This document shows positions 1-7,745 of a DNA stretch of 64,000 bases, in pieces (the first letter of the stretch is position 1; each line of letters opens with the position of its first letter). The DNA is from Pirellulaceae bacterium. Its GTDB lineage: Bacteria; Planctomycetota; Planctomycetia; Pirellulales; Pirellulaceae. The DNA is taken from the NCBI GenBank assembly GCA_022448315.1, contig JAKVCA010000021.1, positions 1 through 64,000 of the forward strand, in the 5' to 3' direction. The notes below the pieces were generated by a model. That model ran no database searches. It had not been told where the DNA came from and was given only the letters and a program-made list of their open reading frames with translations. A program made the position numbers and the translations under genes.

Positions 1-306
1 AGATTACATTCGGTTGTGTGACCAATCCCCAGCCTTTCATGACCGGGTTGTTGCGATGATGACGACTTGAGCGATCCCATCGCTATCTGTCCCATCGCCA
101 GCGAATCGATCCCATCTCCAGAGTATCCGCGAGTCAACGACTGTCCAGCATCGACCTGAACGGCGAAAAACAGAGCATTCTTTGAGGATGGCGATGTTGT
201 CAGACCGCAACCCTGACAAAGCGACGACGCAATCTTGCCATGCGACATCGGGAGGCGTCTCGCTGCGGGCGGTCCGGGTTCAATGATCGGACTCAACAGA
301 TGGGAA
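1..306. other. Gene-free stretch
   Basis: I see no convincing gene. The words gatcccatc and tcccatc recur three times around positions 74-118 with irregular spacing, which looks like low-complexity sequence rather than an organised repeat. Short open frames here have no recognisable protein character. Confidence 0.4.
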
Positions 307-609
307 TCACTCTCCCGCCCTGGACAGCTCTATGGAAAATGGTGGGTCGGAGTGGGAAACGAGCGACGAAGGTTTCTCAACCACCCGTTGAACCTCGATC
401 GCCGAATCGTATTGAACCGCGGCCGATCCGAGCGTCGCCACACAGGCGAACCAACACCCCGCAGCGAGAGATATTCCCGCAACCACGAATTCCACTCTCG
501 CTTGACGAGAGGCATTTTTCACTTTCGGATCCCAAATCCAAAAAGACACCCATGATTTTTTCGGGCCATTGTTTACGGCTGATCCGCTAACTTTGTCTTT
601 TGAAGGCAT
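307..609 (-). CDS. Possible small single-pass membrane protein
   Basis: A 100-residue frame with a basic N-terminus and one hydrophobic stretch at about residues 42-64 (FVVAGISLAAGCWFACVATL), followed by a polar tail. That composition is more protein-like than the surrounding spurious frames. I do not recognise a family. The ATG at 609 has no strong Shine-Dalgarno sequence, and no neighbour helps to assign a role, so the gene is only a possibility. If real, it would be an inner-membrane protein with a short cytoplasmic head. Confidence 0.4.
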   Translation of the reverse strand: MPSKDKVSGSAVNNGPKKSWVSFWIWDPKVKNASRQARVEFVVAGISLAAGCWFACVATLGSAAVQYDSAIEVQRVVEKPSSLVSHSDPPFSIELSRAGE

Positions 610-1015
610 CTTTGCTTTGATATTTCGAGAAGATTACGACGAAAGCAACATACTTCTTTGCTCACGGGGTCAACTATAATTCGAGGCGTGAGGATTTCAT
701 CAAAAGATTGTAAAAAACTCGAGTTTTTCCCTTTTTCTGGAATCTTTGCTACCGAGTAGCGAGTGCGAGATCGAAACCCATCCGCATTTCGAAGCTTTTG
801 TCCATCCTCCGGTTCCCAAACTTGGCCTCCACAAAACCTCGGTTTTGGCCATCTTCAAGAGCGCATTGACGCGATGGCAAGGCCGCAAGACTCGTCTGTG
901 GAGCAGTTGAGAAAAGGTTTCAGAAGACCTACGAATGAGCAGACCTACGAAACAAAACACAGTGCCTTTTGATCAACACAGTGCCTCATTCATCTGAATT
1001 CGGAGCGGATTCCCG
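610..1015. other. Intergenic region with short direct duplications
   Basis: No gene is supported. Two short words are duplicated: agacctacgaa at 925-935 and 941-951, and aacacagtgcct at 956-967 and 975-986. They lie just upstream of the HD-nucleotidyltransferase start at 1016 and look like local slippage duplications. The first 100 bases may carry the promoter of the minus-strand small ORF. Confidence 0.5.
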
Positions 1016-2122
1016 ATGACCACCTCCAAACTTCGCCGTCAGATCGCCTGGGAGGCAGCGCGACTCATGTATTTTCGTGAGGAGCCGGAATATTACCGCG
1101 CGAAAATGAAGGCTGCCAAATCGATCTTCCGAGGTTGGGTTCACCCGGTCGACCTACCCAGCAATGGAGAGATTCGCGACGAGGTGCAGATCTTCGCCCG
1201 GATACTCGAAGGCGATCAGAGGACTGAGCGACTCAAAGAATGGCGGCTGGAAGCCCTATGGATGATGTCTCAACTCGCAGTGTTCTCCCCTCGCCTCATT
1301 GGAAGCGTTCTGACGGGGCATGTTCGAAATGGTTCGGATATCGACATCCATGTTTTCTCTGAACATCTGGAGGCTGTGACCTCACGCCTTGACGGCGAGC
1401 ATCTCATCTACGATGTCGAAAGAAAATCGGTCACCAAGGCGGGCGTCGCTCAAACCTTTACGCATATCCACATCAAAGATCGAGCGCCATTTGAACTCAC
1501 GCTTTATCCACCGCATAAGCGATCTCACCGATTTACCTGTGCCATTACCGGGAAAGCGATGGAAAGAGCCTCACTCGCCGAATTCAAGTCTTTTCTCGAA
1601 AGCGAATATCCGGAAGTCGATTTCGAGGCGGAACTCAGGCGTCTCAACGACCAACCGGATCGCTTTCAGATTTACGAGGCCCTGCTACTACCACTTGAAA
1701 ACGTGCATCAGTCCAAACTCTACCATCCCGAGGGTGATGCACTTTATCACAGCCTTCAGGTTTTCGACCTTGCCTGTGACCAACATCCGTACGACGAGGA
1801 ATTCCTCACCGCTGCACTGTTGCATGATATTGGTAAAGCGATTGATCCGGACGATCACGTTGGGGCAGCGATCGAGGCGTTGGACGGTTGCATCACGGAA
1901 CGAACCCAATGGCTCATACAGCACCACATGGAAGGGCAACAGATACGAGAAGGCACTGCAGGAAGCCGTCTGAGACGCCGATTGGCATCTCATGAATCCT
2001 TTGGTGAACTTATGGATCTCTGCGACTGCGATGTTGCCGGGCGACAGACTGGAGTTGTCGCCTCGAAACTTGAAGACGCCCTTGATCACCTGCGAGACTT
2101 GGCCCAAACCTTCAATTTTTAG
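1016..2122 (+). CDS. Nucleotidyltransferase-HD domain protein
   Basis: 368 residues. The N-terminal half carries a polymerase-beta-type nucleotidyltransferase signature: G96-S97 followed by the metal-binding pair D108-x-D110 (sequence GSDIDIHVF). The C-terminal half is an HD phosphohydrolase domain with H245, the H270-D271 pair in LLHDIGK, and a later histidine at 281. This arrangement recalls tRNA nucleotidyltransferases, but the catalytic core is divergent and the tRNA-binding neck is not obvious, so a role in nucleotide or RNA metabolism is inference. The start is ATG 1016 behind a cggagcgg Shine-Dalgarno sequence. Its 3' end overlaps the convergent dapA by 11 bases. Confidence 0.75.
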   Translation: MTTSKLRRQIAWEAARLMYFREEPEYYRAKMKAAKSIFRGWVHPVDLPSNGEIRDEVQIFARILEGDQRTERLKEWRLEALWMMSQLAVFSPRLIGSVLTGHVRNGSDIDIHVFSEHLEAVTSRLDGEHLIYDVERKSVTKAGVAQTFTHIHIKDRAPFELTLYPPHKRSHRFTCAITGKAMERASLAEFKSFLESEYPEVDFEAELRRLNDQPDRFQIYEALLLPLENVHQSKLYHPEGDALYHSLQVFDLACDQHPYDEEFLTAALLHDIGKAIDPDDHVGAAIEALDGCITERTQWLIQHHMEGQQIREGTAGSRLRRRLASHESFGELMDLCDCDVAGRQTGVVASKLEDALDHLRDLAQTFNF

Positions 2123-3011
2123 ACGCCAACAAACCGTAGCCCTCCAAGGTCTTTTGCAAAAGTGCCTCGGCATCGGCTCCCAAGGCCGTCATTGGCAATC
2201 GCAAGTCCCCCGTATCCCGCCCCAACATTTTCATGGCCGCCTTGAGCGGAATGGGGTTGGTCGATAGCCCCAGCATTTCGCGGCATAGTCGAAAGAGCTT
2301 TTCATGCCACTGCTGTGCCGTTGGCAGGTCGCCACTCGCGGCCGCATTAACCAGAGAAATCATATCGCCAGGCACGATGTTTCCAACCACCGAGATCACT
2401 CCCTCGGCCCCGACAGACATGAGTGGCAATGTCATGCTATCGTCACCGCTCAACAAAGTCAGGTTGGAATCACATAGCAACTGGGAGGCCTGATCCATGG
2501 AGCCTGTCGCCTCTTTGACCATCGTGATATTTTCGAGTTCCCCAAGCCGACATATCGTATCCGGCTCAATGTTCTTGGCAGTACGACCGGGAATATTGTA
2601 CACGCATAGTGGAATGTCAACGTCTTCCGCGATCGCCTTGTAGTGCTCGTAAAATCCTTCCTGCGTCGGCTTGTTGTAGTAGGGCGCTACGAGTAACGCT
2701 GCATCCGCTCCCTCTTTGGCTGCCCAAGTGGTCAGCCGAAGAGCCTCTGCCGTGCTATTGGAGCCAGTACCCGCCATCACCTTGATACGTCCACTCGCAA
2801 TCTGCACCACTTCGGAAATGACCTGTTCGTGTTCATCATGAGTCAATGTCGGCGATTCTCCGGTTGTCCCAACCGGTACCAGACAATGGGTACCAGCCTC
2901 GATCTGGAATTCGACCTGTTCGCGGAGTTTCGCAACATCAACCTTGCCGTCCGTGAACGGGGTAACCAAAGCAACCGAAAGTCCGGCGAAATCGGAACCT
3001 TTACGAGCCAT
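2112..3011 (-). CDS. dapA: 4-hydroxy-tetrahydrodipicolinate synthase
   Basis: A 299-residue class I aldolase of the DapA family. It condenses pyruvate with aspartate semialdehyde in lysine and diaminopimelate synthesis in the cytoplasm. Visible signatures are the N-terminal LVTPF, the [12 protein letters not shown] motif that binds the substrate carboxylate, the catalytic-tyrosine region CVYNIPGRT and the Schiff-base lysine in MVKEATG. I chose ATG 3011 ([10 protein letters not shown]) because it gives the usual family length. An upstream in-frame start at 3206 would add 65 residues without family character. The gene is monocistronic in appearance and convergent with the HD-nucleotidyltransferase. 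Confidence 0.95.
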   Translation of the reverse strand: MARKGSDFAGLSVALVTPFTDGKVDVAKLREQVEFQIEAGTHCLVPVGTTGESPTLTHDEHEQVISEVVQIASGRIKVMAGTGSNSTAEALRLTTWAAKEGADAALLVAPYYNKPTQEGFYEHYKAIAEDVDIPLCVYNIPGRTAKNIEPDTICRLGELENITMVKEATGSMDQASQLLCDSNLTLLSGDDSMTLPLMSVGAEGVISVVGNIVPGDMISLVNAAASGDLPTAQQWHEKLFRLCREMLGLSTNPIPLKAAMKMLGRDTGDLRLPMTALGADAEALLQKTLEGYGLLASKN

Positions 3012-3252
3012 TGACCTGAATCCCAGATAATTTGTGGACAAACGAAGTATGCCGTGGACCCCGGCCGTCGAAAGGCCTTTGGCTTCACCAAGCCGACTCG
3101 TGTTTCGATAAACCGCTCTTCGAGACTGCCAAACCCTTGCGACGGCAGGTGACCAGAGGACAACGATCAAAGGTGGGAGTATAAGCCAGCGGCACTTTGC
3201 AGGCAAAGGGGCAAACCCGGTCCCGATTTGCCCTACTACGCCCCGGATTCGA

Positions 3253-3960
3253 TCAAAGCAGTTCTTTCATTTCGCGTACCGCTTGTTGAAATCCCACGAA
3301 GATCGATCGAGCAACAATCGCATGACCGATGTTGAGTTCATGCATGGACGGAATGGACGCAACAGGACCAACGTTTTGATAGTTCAAGCCATGACCTGCA
3401 TGAAGTCGCAACCCCGAAGCAACGACCGCTTCCCCCGCTTTCTGTAGAAGTTCCAGCTCTCGCTCCTGTTTGGCCCCTTTGGCTAGGGCATATTGACCCG
3501 TGTGCAATTCAACTGCCGCCACACCCAGGTCAGCCGACGCCCGAATCTGATCTTCCACTGGGTCAATAAAAAGGCTTGCTTCGATACCGCAGGAACGTAG
3601 CGCGTCCACGACGGTTGCGACACGATCTCGTTGCGTCACGACATCCAAGCCACCTTCGGTGGTGACCTCTTCGCGCTTCTCGGGAACTAACGAAACCTGC
3701 TCCGGCTGGATTTCGATGGCCAACTGAGTCATCTCATCGGTGCAAGCCATTTCCAGATTCAGTTTGACGGTCACGGTTTCATTCAACAGACGGACATCTC
3801 GATCCTGAATGTGTCGCCGATCTTCCCTGAGGTGAACGGTGATCCCATCCGCCCCTCCCAGCTCTGCCATTGCAGCCGCCCAGACTGGATCCGGTTCGTA
3901 AGTGCGCCGCGCCTGTCGCAGCGTCGCGACATGATCGATGTTCACGCCGAGTTCGGGCAT
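3253..3960 (-). CDS. pdxJ: Pyridoxine 5'-phosphate synthase
   Basis: A 235-residue TIM-barrel enzyme that makes pyridoxine 5'-phosphate from 1-deoxyxylulose 5-phosphate and 3-amino-2-oxopropyl phosphate, the last ring-forming step of the DXP-dependent vitamin B6 pathway. Family signatures include [15 protein letters not shown] at the N-terminus, [13 protein letters not shown], the conserved VSLVPE, and [10 protein letters not shown] near the C-terminus. The start at ATG 3960 has an AGAGGAA ribosome site. It lies 10 bases downstream of the beta-RFAP synthase stop, so the two genes are probably cotranscribed. Confidence 0.95.
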   Translation of the reverse strand: MPELGVNIDHVATLRQARRTYEPDPVWAAAMAELGGADGITVHLREDRRHIQDRDVRLLNETVTVKLNLEMACTDEMTQLAIEIQPEQVSLVPEKREEVTTEGGLDVVTQRDRVATVVDALRSCGIEASLFIDPVEDQIRASADLGVAAVELHTGQYALAKGAKQERELELLQKAGEAVVASGLRLHAGHGLNYQNVGPVASIPSMHELNIGHAIVARSIFVGFQQAVREMKELL

Positions 3961-3970
3961 ATTTCCTCTT

Positions 3971-4987
3971 TCAATCAAAAGCGTATGTTTGGTCGCTGAA
4001 TCCCTCATTCTTGGAACTGACCACGCTGCAGGTCAGCCCTTTTCTCCCAAATTTTGACGTGTGGAGATCTTGCGTCAGCCGCACGGCTGATTTTTCATTT
4101 TCCAGGAGCGCGAAAACAGTCGGTCCCCATGAACTCTGACCGACTCCGCGAACCCCGAGACTTCGCACCTGATCGATCAGATCAGCAATCCCTTGATTGC
4201 GGTACGGGCCTCCTTGAATCGCGGCAAAACATGCCCCTGCATCCCGGCCGTATTCATAAAGTGACTCGGAGAAGGTCTCGTAGTTCGCATTTTTTAAGGC
4301 TGGCAGAAGTTCGTCCGAGATTTTCGCGCGCAACGCTTTTGTCTGAGCGTTCGACATGGCGCCCAGCTGCTCAAAAGCGGCAATCTCTTCGGCGCCAGAG
4401 AGTCCCTCCTCGATTGGCATTCGCATCAACACCCAGCGCCAACAGTCCGGGATACTCAGGCGGCATTGGAGCGGAGAAACGTCTTCTTCAGCCTGCTTCC
4501 CCTGATCAACAATCAAACCGCCGTAAAAAAAACCATAAGTTCCAACCGCCGATCGCAGGCCTCGTCCCACCGCCGCGGCGCATTCCACTAACGACGGAGA
4601 ACGTTTTTCAATCACTCGGAACAAGGCCATGGATGTCGCAAGCCCAAGTTGAGTTCCAAGACCAAGACCGACGTGATGATCCGGCGCCGCAGTGACCCGC
4701 AACTTAACCTTGTCTCTGAGCAACTGGCCCTCAAAATCCCCTCCTCGTTTCAGTCGATTTTCGAACCAAAGATCGACGAATTTTTCGACTGCACGGCCAT
4801 GAAGCTCACGACCATCAGCACGAGCGGGTTGCAGTGCCCCTGAGATCTTATCCAAAGCCACATGAATGGCCAGGGGCACATCGACCATTGCTCCAACTCC
4901 GCCAAATTGACGGGAACCCACACCGCCGAACGCGGATAGCCCGAAGTGGAGTCGACTGCCCGTCGAAATGGTTATCGAATCTGCCAT
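3971..4987 (-). CDS. Beta-RFAP synthase-like GHMP kinase-fold enzyme
   Basis: 338 residues resembling beta-ribofuranosylaminobenzene 5'-phosphate synthase. That enzyme joins phosphoribosyl pyrophosphate to 4-hydroxybenzoate or p-aminobenzoate in the first committed step of tetrahydromethanopterin synthesis. Visible features are the N-terminal GSRLHFGL motif typical of the family, the glycine-rich [15 protein letters not shown] stretch of GHMP proteins, and a C-terminal [14 protein letters not shown] motif. The start is ATG 4987 (MADSITIST). Planctomycetes are known to use methanopterin-linked C1 enzymes, which fits. It lies directly upstream of pdxJ. Confidence 0.85.
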   Translation of the reverse strand: MADSITISTGSRLHFGLSAFGGVGSRQFGGVGAMVDVPLAIHVALDKISGALQPARADGRELHGRAVEKFVDLWFENRLKRGGDFEGQLLRDKVKLRVTAAPDHHVGLGLGTQLGLATSMALFRVIEKRSPSLVECAAAVGRGLRSAVGTYGFFYGGLIVDQGKQAEEDVSPLQCRLSIPDCWRWVLMRMPIEEGLSGAEEIAAFEQLGAMSNAQTKALRAKISDELLPALKNANYETFSESLYEYGRDAGACFAAIQGGPYRNQGIADLIDQVRSLGVRGVGQSSWGPTVFALLENEKSAVRLTQDLHTSKFGRKGLTCSVVSSKNEGFSDQTYAFD

Positions 4988-5304
4988 CCCATGATTGTAC
5001 CCGCTGGGAACCCGGCAGAAAGGCGGGTCAAAATCGTTACGACCCTCCCGAGATCCCGTCTGTCCGTTGCTGCCGAAGCCGACTTTTACAAAGGTTCGAT
5101 AAGCCATGTCCTAGACTTGAGCATGCCCTCTTCATCCGGCGATTCATCACCCCATGAAACGCTTCATTTTCGACGCGTCATCATTCCCAGAATCGATTCG
5201 ATAATTGAAGCAGGGCGTTCAAGCCATCCCTCTGAGTTTGCTTCCAAGTCTCATAACGCTCCCTCGACTTTTCACACCGCTCCACGCCTGAAAAAGATAC
5301 TCCC

Positions 5305-6807
5305 ATGATCTGTCGCACCTTGAATATTTCTTCGTGCCGGTTCCTCGTCGGCCTGCTCCTTGGTGTTCTCGCAGCGCCGGTTTTTGCAGGCTCGGGTCAG
5401 GTCGATCTCACGATCACTGACGCAGATACCGGCAAGCCCATTGGAGCGAGAGTGACCGTCCGTGACGGTCGGGGAAGAACCAAACGCTTCCCCAACTGCG
5501 TTTGGCAGGGCGAAGCGACTTACGTGTTCTATCAGGCAAATTTAAAACTCCCGGAAGGAACCTATCAGTTTCAGGTGGACGCCGGCCCCGAATATCGTCT
5601 CTTCTCAGGTAACTTTGACGTCATGTCAGGAGCCGAATCGACCCAACCCATCAAGATGGAACGAACCGTAGATTTGGATGAAGAGGGTTGGCAGGTTGCC
5701 GAAATCAATGTCTTCGGTGCCCCAGATGAACTTGGCGTAATTCTCGACAGCCTAGGCGTTGACCTCGGAGCCTGGAATCCTGAACTTTCAAAGCGTTCCC
5801 GTTCAAGAGGCAAGTCATTTCACGCGCCAACTGAACCCGAAAGTCGCCTCCTGTCCTCAACCTTGGGTAAGGGTAACTTCGGAGGAGGGTTTCATATGAT
5901 CCAACCCGAGGCTCAACCGACGGACGTTTCCACGAAGGAAATACCAGAAGTAATCGAGGGCGTCGAGGCAGCCATCCGTTGGAAAAAACTCCATCGAAAT
6001 GGCCTTATCATTGCCGATAGCGCTCTGGCCAACGAACTCCCATTGTGGCTTGGCCTCGAACTTATCGACGGCATCGGACTGATCCCCTGGTTCATCGGCG
6101 AACTGGCGGAACAGATCCCGGGGCGGGGATACAACATCGACCGAAAAATGCTCCGCGACAATCTCGCCCTGGCCCATTGGAATGAGAAGCACTATTACGA
6201 GCTACTCGAGTGCGGATTCAAATTGCCGGCAACCGCGACAAGCCAATGGAAAACGCCCAAACAGCCTCTTGGAACAAATCGCCTAATGCTCGCCACGACT
6301 GACTCCGCCACCGACCCGCTCGTCGGCCTCCGTGTTGGAGAAACTTGGGTTACAAATGGTCCCTTGGTCAGAATCCGTGCCAACGGGCAACTTCCGGGCC
6401 ATACCTTCACGGCTGAGCAGGGAGGCAACGTCTCACTCAACCTCTCACTTCGCGTCTCCACCCGTTATCGTCTGGCACCCCTGCAAATTGTCAAAAATGG
6501 CGAAGTAATCCAAACCGTCGATCTTCGCGAGCTGGTGAAAAATCGGGGAATCATCCCTTCGATTCCTTTCGAAGAAAGTGGTTGGTTACTGGTGCGAGCG
6601 GCAGCAGAAGATCAGAAGAATTACCGAGCCGCGATTACCAGCCCTTTTTATGTGGAAATCAACCAGAAACCACGCGTCAACACCCAAGCGGTTCAAGCCC
6701 AGATCGAGCGGCTCGAAAAACTGCTAAAAGAGGAAGGCGAAGACACCCTGCCGGAGGAAATCCTGCGAAAAGCTCGCAAGTTTTGGCATGACAAGCTCGA
6801 AAACTGA
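5305..6807 (+). CDS. Secreted CehA/McbA-like protein, metal site apparently lost
   Basis: 500 residues with a signal peptide cleaving near VFAG (residues 1-29). Next comes a carboxypeptidase-regulatory-like beta domain (VDLTITDADTGKPIGARVTVRD). The central part resembles the PHP-type CehA/McbA hydrolases: YYELLECGFKLP and LRVGETWVTNGPLVRIRANGQLPGH match the pattern I know from that family. The usual N-terminal metal-binding DLHVH-type motif is replaced by EINVFGAPDEL, and the usual SAGSD-like loop reads TATSQWK. I therefore expect a periplasmic binding or structural protein rather than an active hydrolase. The C-terminus (about 455-500) is an amphipathic helix rich in E, K and L. Confidence 0.65.
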   Translation: MICRTLNISSCRFLVGLLLGVLAAPVFAGSGQVDLTITDADTGKPIGARVTVRDGRGRTKRFPNCVWQGEATYVFYQANLKLPEGTYQFQVDAGPEYRLFSGNFDVMSGAESTQPIKMERTVDLDEEGWQVAEINVFGAPDELGVILDSLGVDLGAWNPELSKRSRSRGKSFHAPTEPESRLLSSTLGKGNFGGGFHMIQPEAQPTDVSTKEIPEVIEGVEAAIRWKKLHRNGLIIADSALANELPLWLGLELIDGIGLIPWFIGELAEQIPGRGYNIDRKMLRDNLALAHWNEKHYYELLECGFKLPATATSQWKTPKQPLGTNRLMLATTDSATDPLVGLRVGETWVTNGPLVRIRANGQLPGHTFTAEQGGNVSLNLSLRVSTRYRLAPLQIVKNGEVIQTVDLRELVKNRGIIPSIPFEESGWLLVRAAAEDQKNYRAAITSPFYVEINQKPRVNTQAVQAQIERLEKLLKEEGEDTLPEEILRKARKFWHDKLEN

Positions 6808-6895
6808 GATGCCACCCAAGACATTTATCGACGCTTCGCATGAATTAATCGCACTCGACCAGTTCCGTCCTGACGTGAGCGGCCCTGTTCCGACT

Positions 6896-7741
6896 TCACT
6901 TCGAAAGTGGACCGTAGAGTTCAGGACGACGATCGTTGAACCGATCAATTTCATGCTGCCGCGGTACGCGAACCAAATGCTTGTTCCTCGCCTTCCGAGG
7001 GTCAACGTTAGCCACCAACATCTCTTCCGTTGGGTCAGTCTGAGCCTCAGCAAGGGTGTGTCCGCTCGGACTACAAATTTTGCTTGAGCCAATGAAATCA
7101 AAACCGCGTTCCGTTCCGACGCGATTGATCGCGAGGTAGTAAACGTTGTTTTCTAGGGCCCGAGTGTTCGGGACATAGTCGGCGGTGCATCCCGACCCGG
7201 GAGGCCAGTTCGTCGGCAGGACGATCATGTCCGCTCCCTGCAAAGCGAGGCAACGATTCGGTTCCGGAAACGAGCAGTCGTAACAGATCAGCATGCCAAT
7301 CTTGAGTTCCCCTGCCTCAAAGACCTGATAAGACTGATCGCCGGGATCGGTAAAACGATCAACTCCAAGGTACGGCAAATGGGTTTTTCGGTAACCACCA
7401 ATTCTTCCAGTGGGTCCCAGCAGATTGACCGCGTTGTAGAGATGTTCCTCCTTCCGCTCCAGGTAGCCATAAATGACATGGAGCCCTAGTTCGGAACACC
7501 ATTCCTGAACTTGGGACGCACTCTCGCCGTTTGAAGCTTCCCCGAACCGCAAGGCCTCTTTACGGGAGTCGAAGCAATAACCGGTTAATACGCACTCCGG
7601 GAAGACGACCCATCCCGCACCTGCGTCCGCGGCCCTTTGACACCATTGCCGCATGGTCGTCAAATTGGATGCCACTTCACCAATTTGAACATCACACTGC
7701 ACACCTGCCACCCGCAGGACTGGTGATTCTCCTTCCGACAC
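6896..7741 (-). CDS. Carbon-nitrogen hydrolase (nitrilase superfamily)
   Basis: 281 residues with the Glu-Lys-Cys triad of the superfamily: Glu in VVFPECVLTGY, Lys in GGYRKTHLPYLG and the nucleophilic Cys in MLICYDCSFPEP. Such enzymes cleave amides, carbamoyl compounds or nitriles in the cytoplasm; the substrate cannot be read from sequence. Translation starts at a GTG (7741). The Shine-Dalgarno GGAGG overlaps the stop of the upstream cytochrome gene four bases away, so the two are an operon and probably translationally coupled. Confidence 0.9.
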   Translation of the reverse strand: MSEGESPVLRVAGVQCDVQIGEVASNLTTMRQWCQRAADAGAGWVVFPECVLTGYCFDSRKEALRFGEASNGESASQVQEWCSELGLHVIYGYLERKEEHLYNAVNLLGPTGRIGGYRKTHLPYLGVDRFTDPGDQSYQVFEAGELKIGMLICYDCSFPEPNRCLALQGADMIVLPTNWPPGSGCTADYVPNTRALENNVYYLAINRVGTERGFDFIGSSKICSPSGHTLAEAQTDPTEEMLVANVDPRKARNKHLVRVPRQHEIDRFNDRRPELYGPLSK

Positions 7742-7745
7742 GCCT

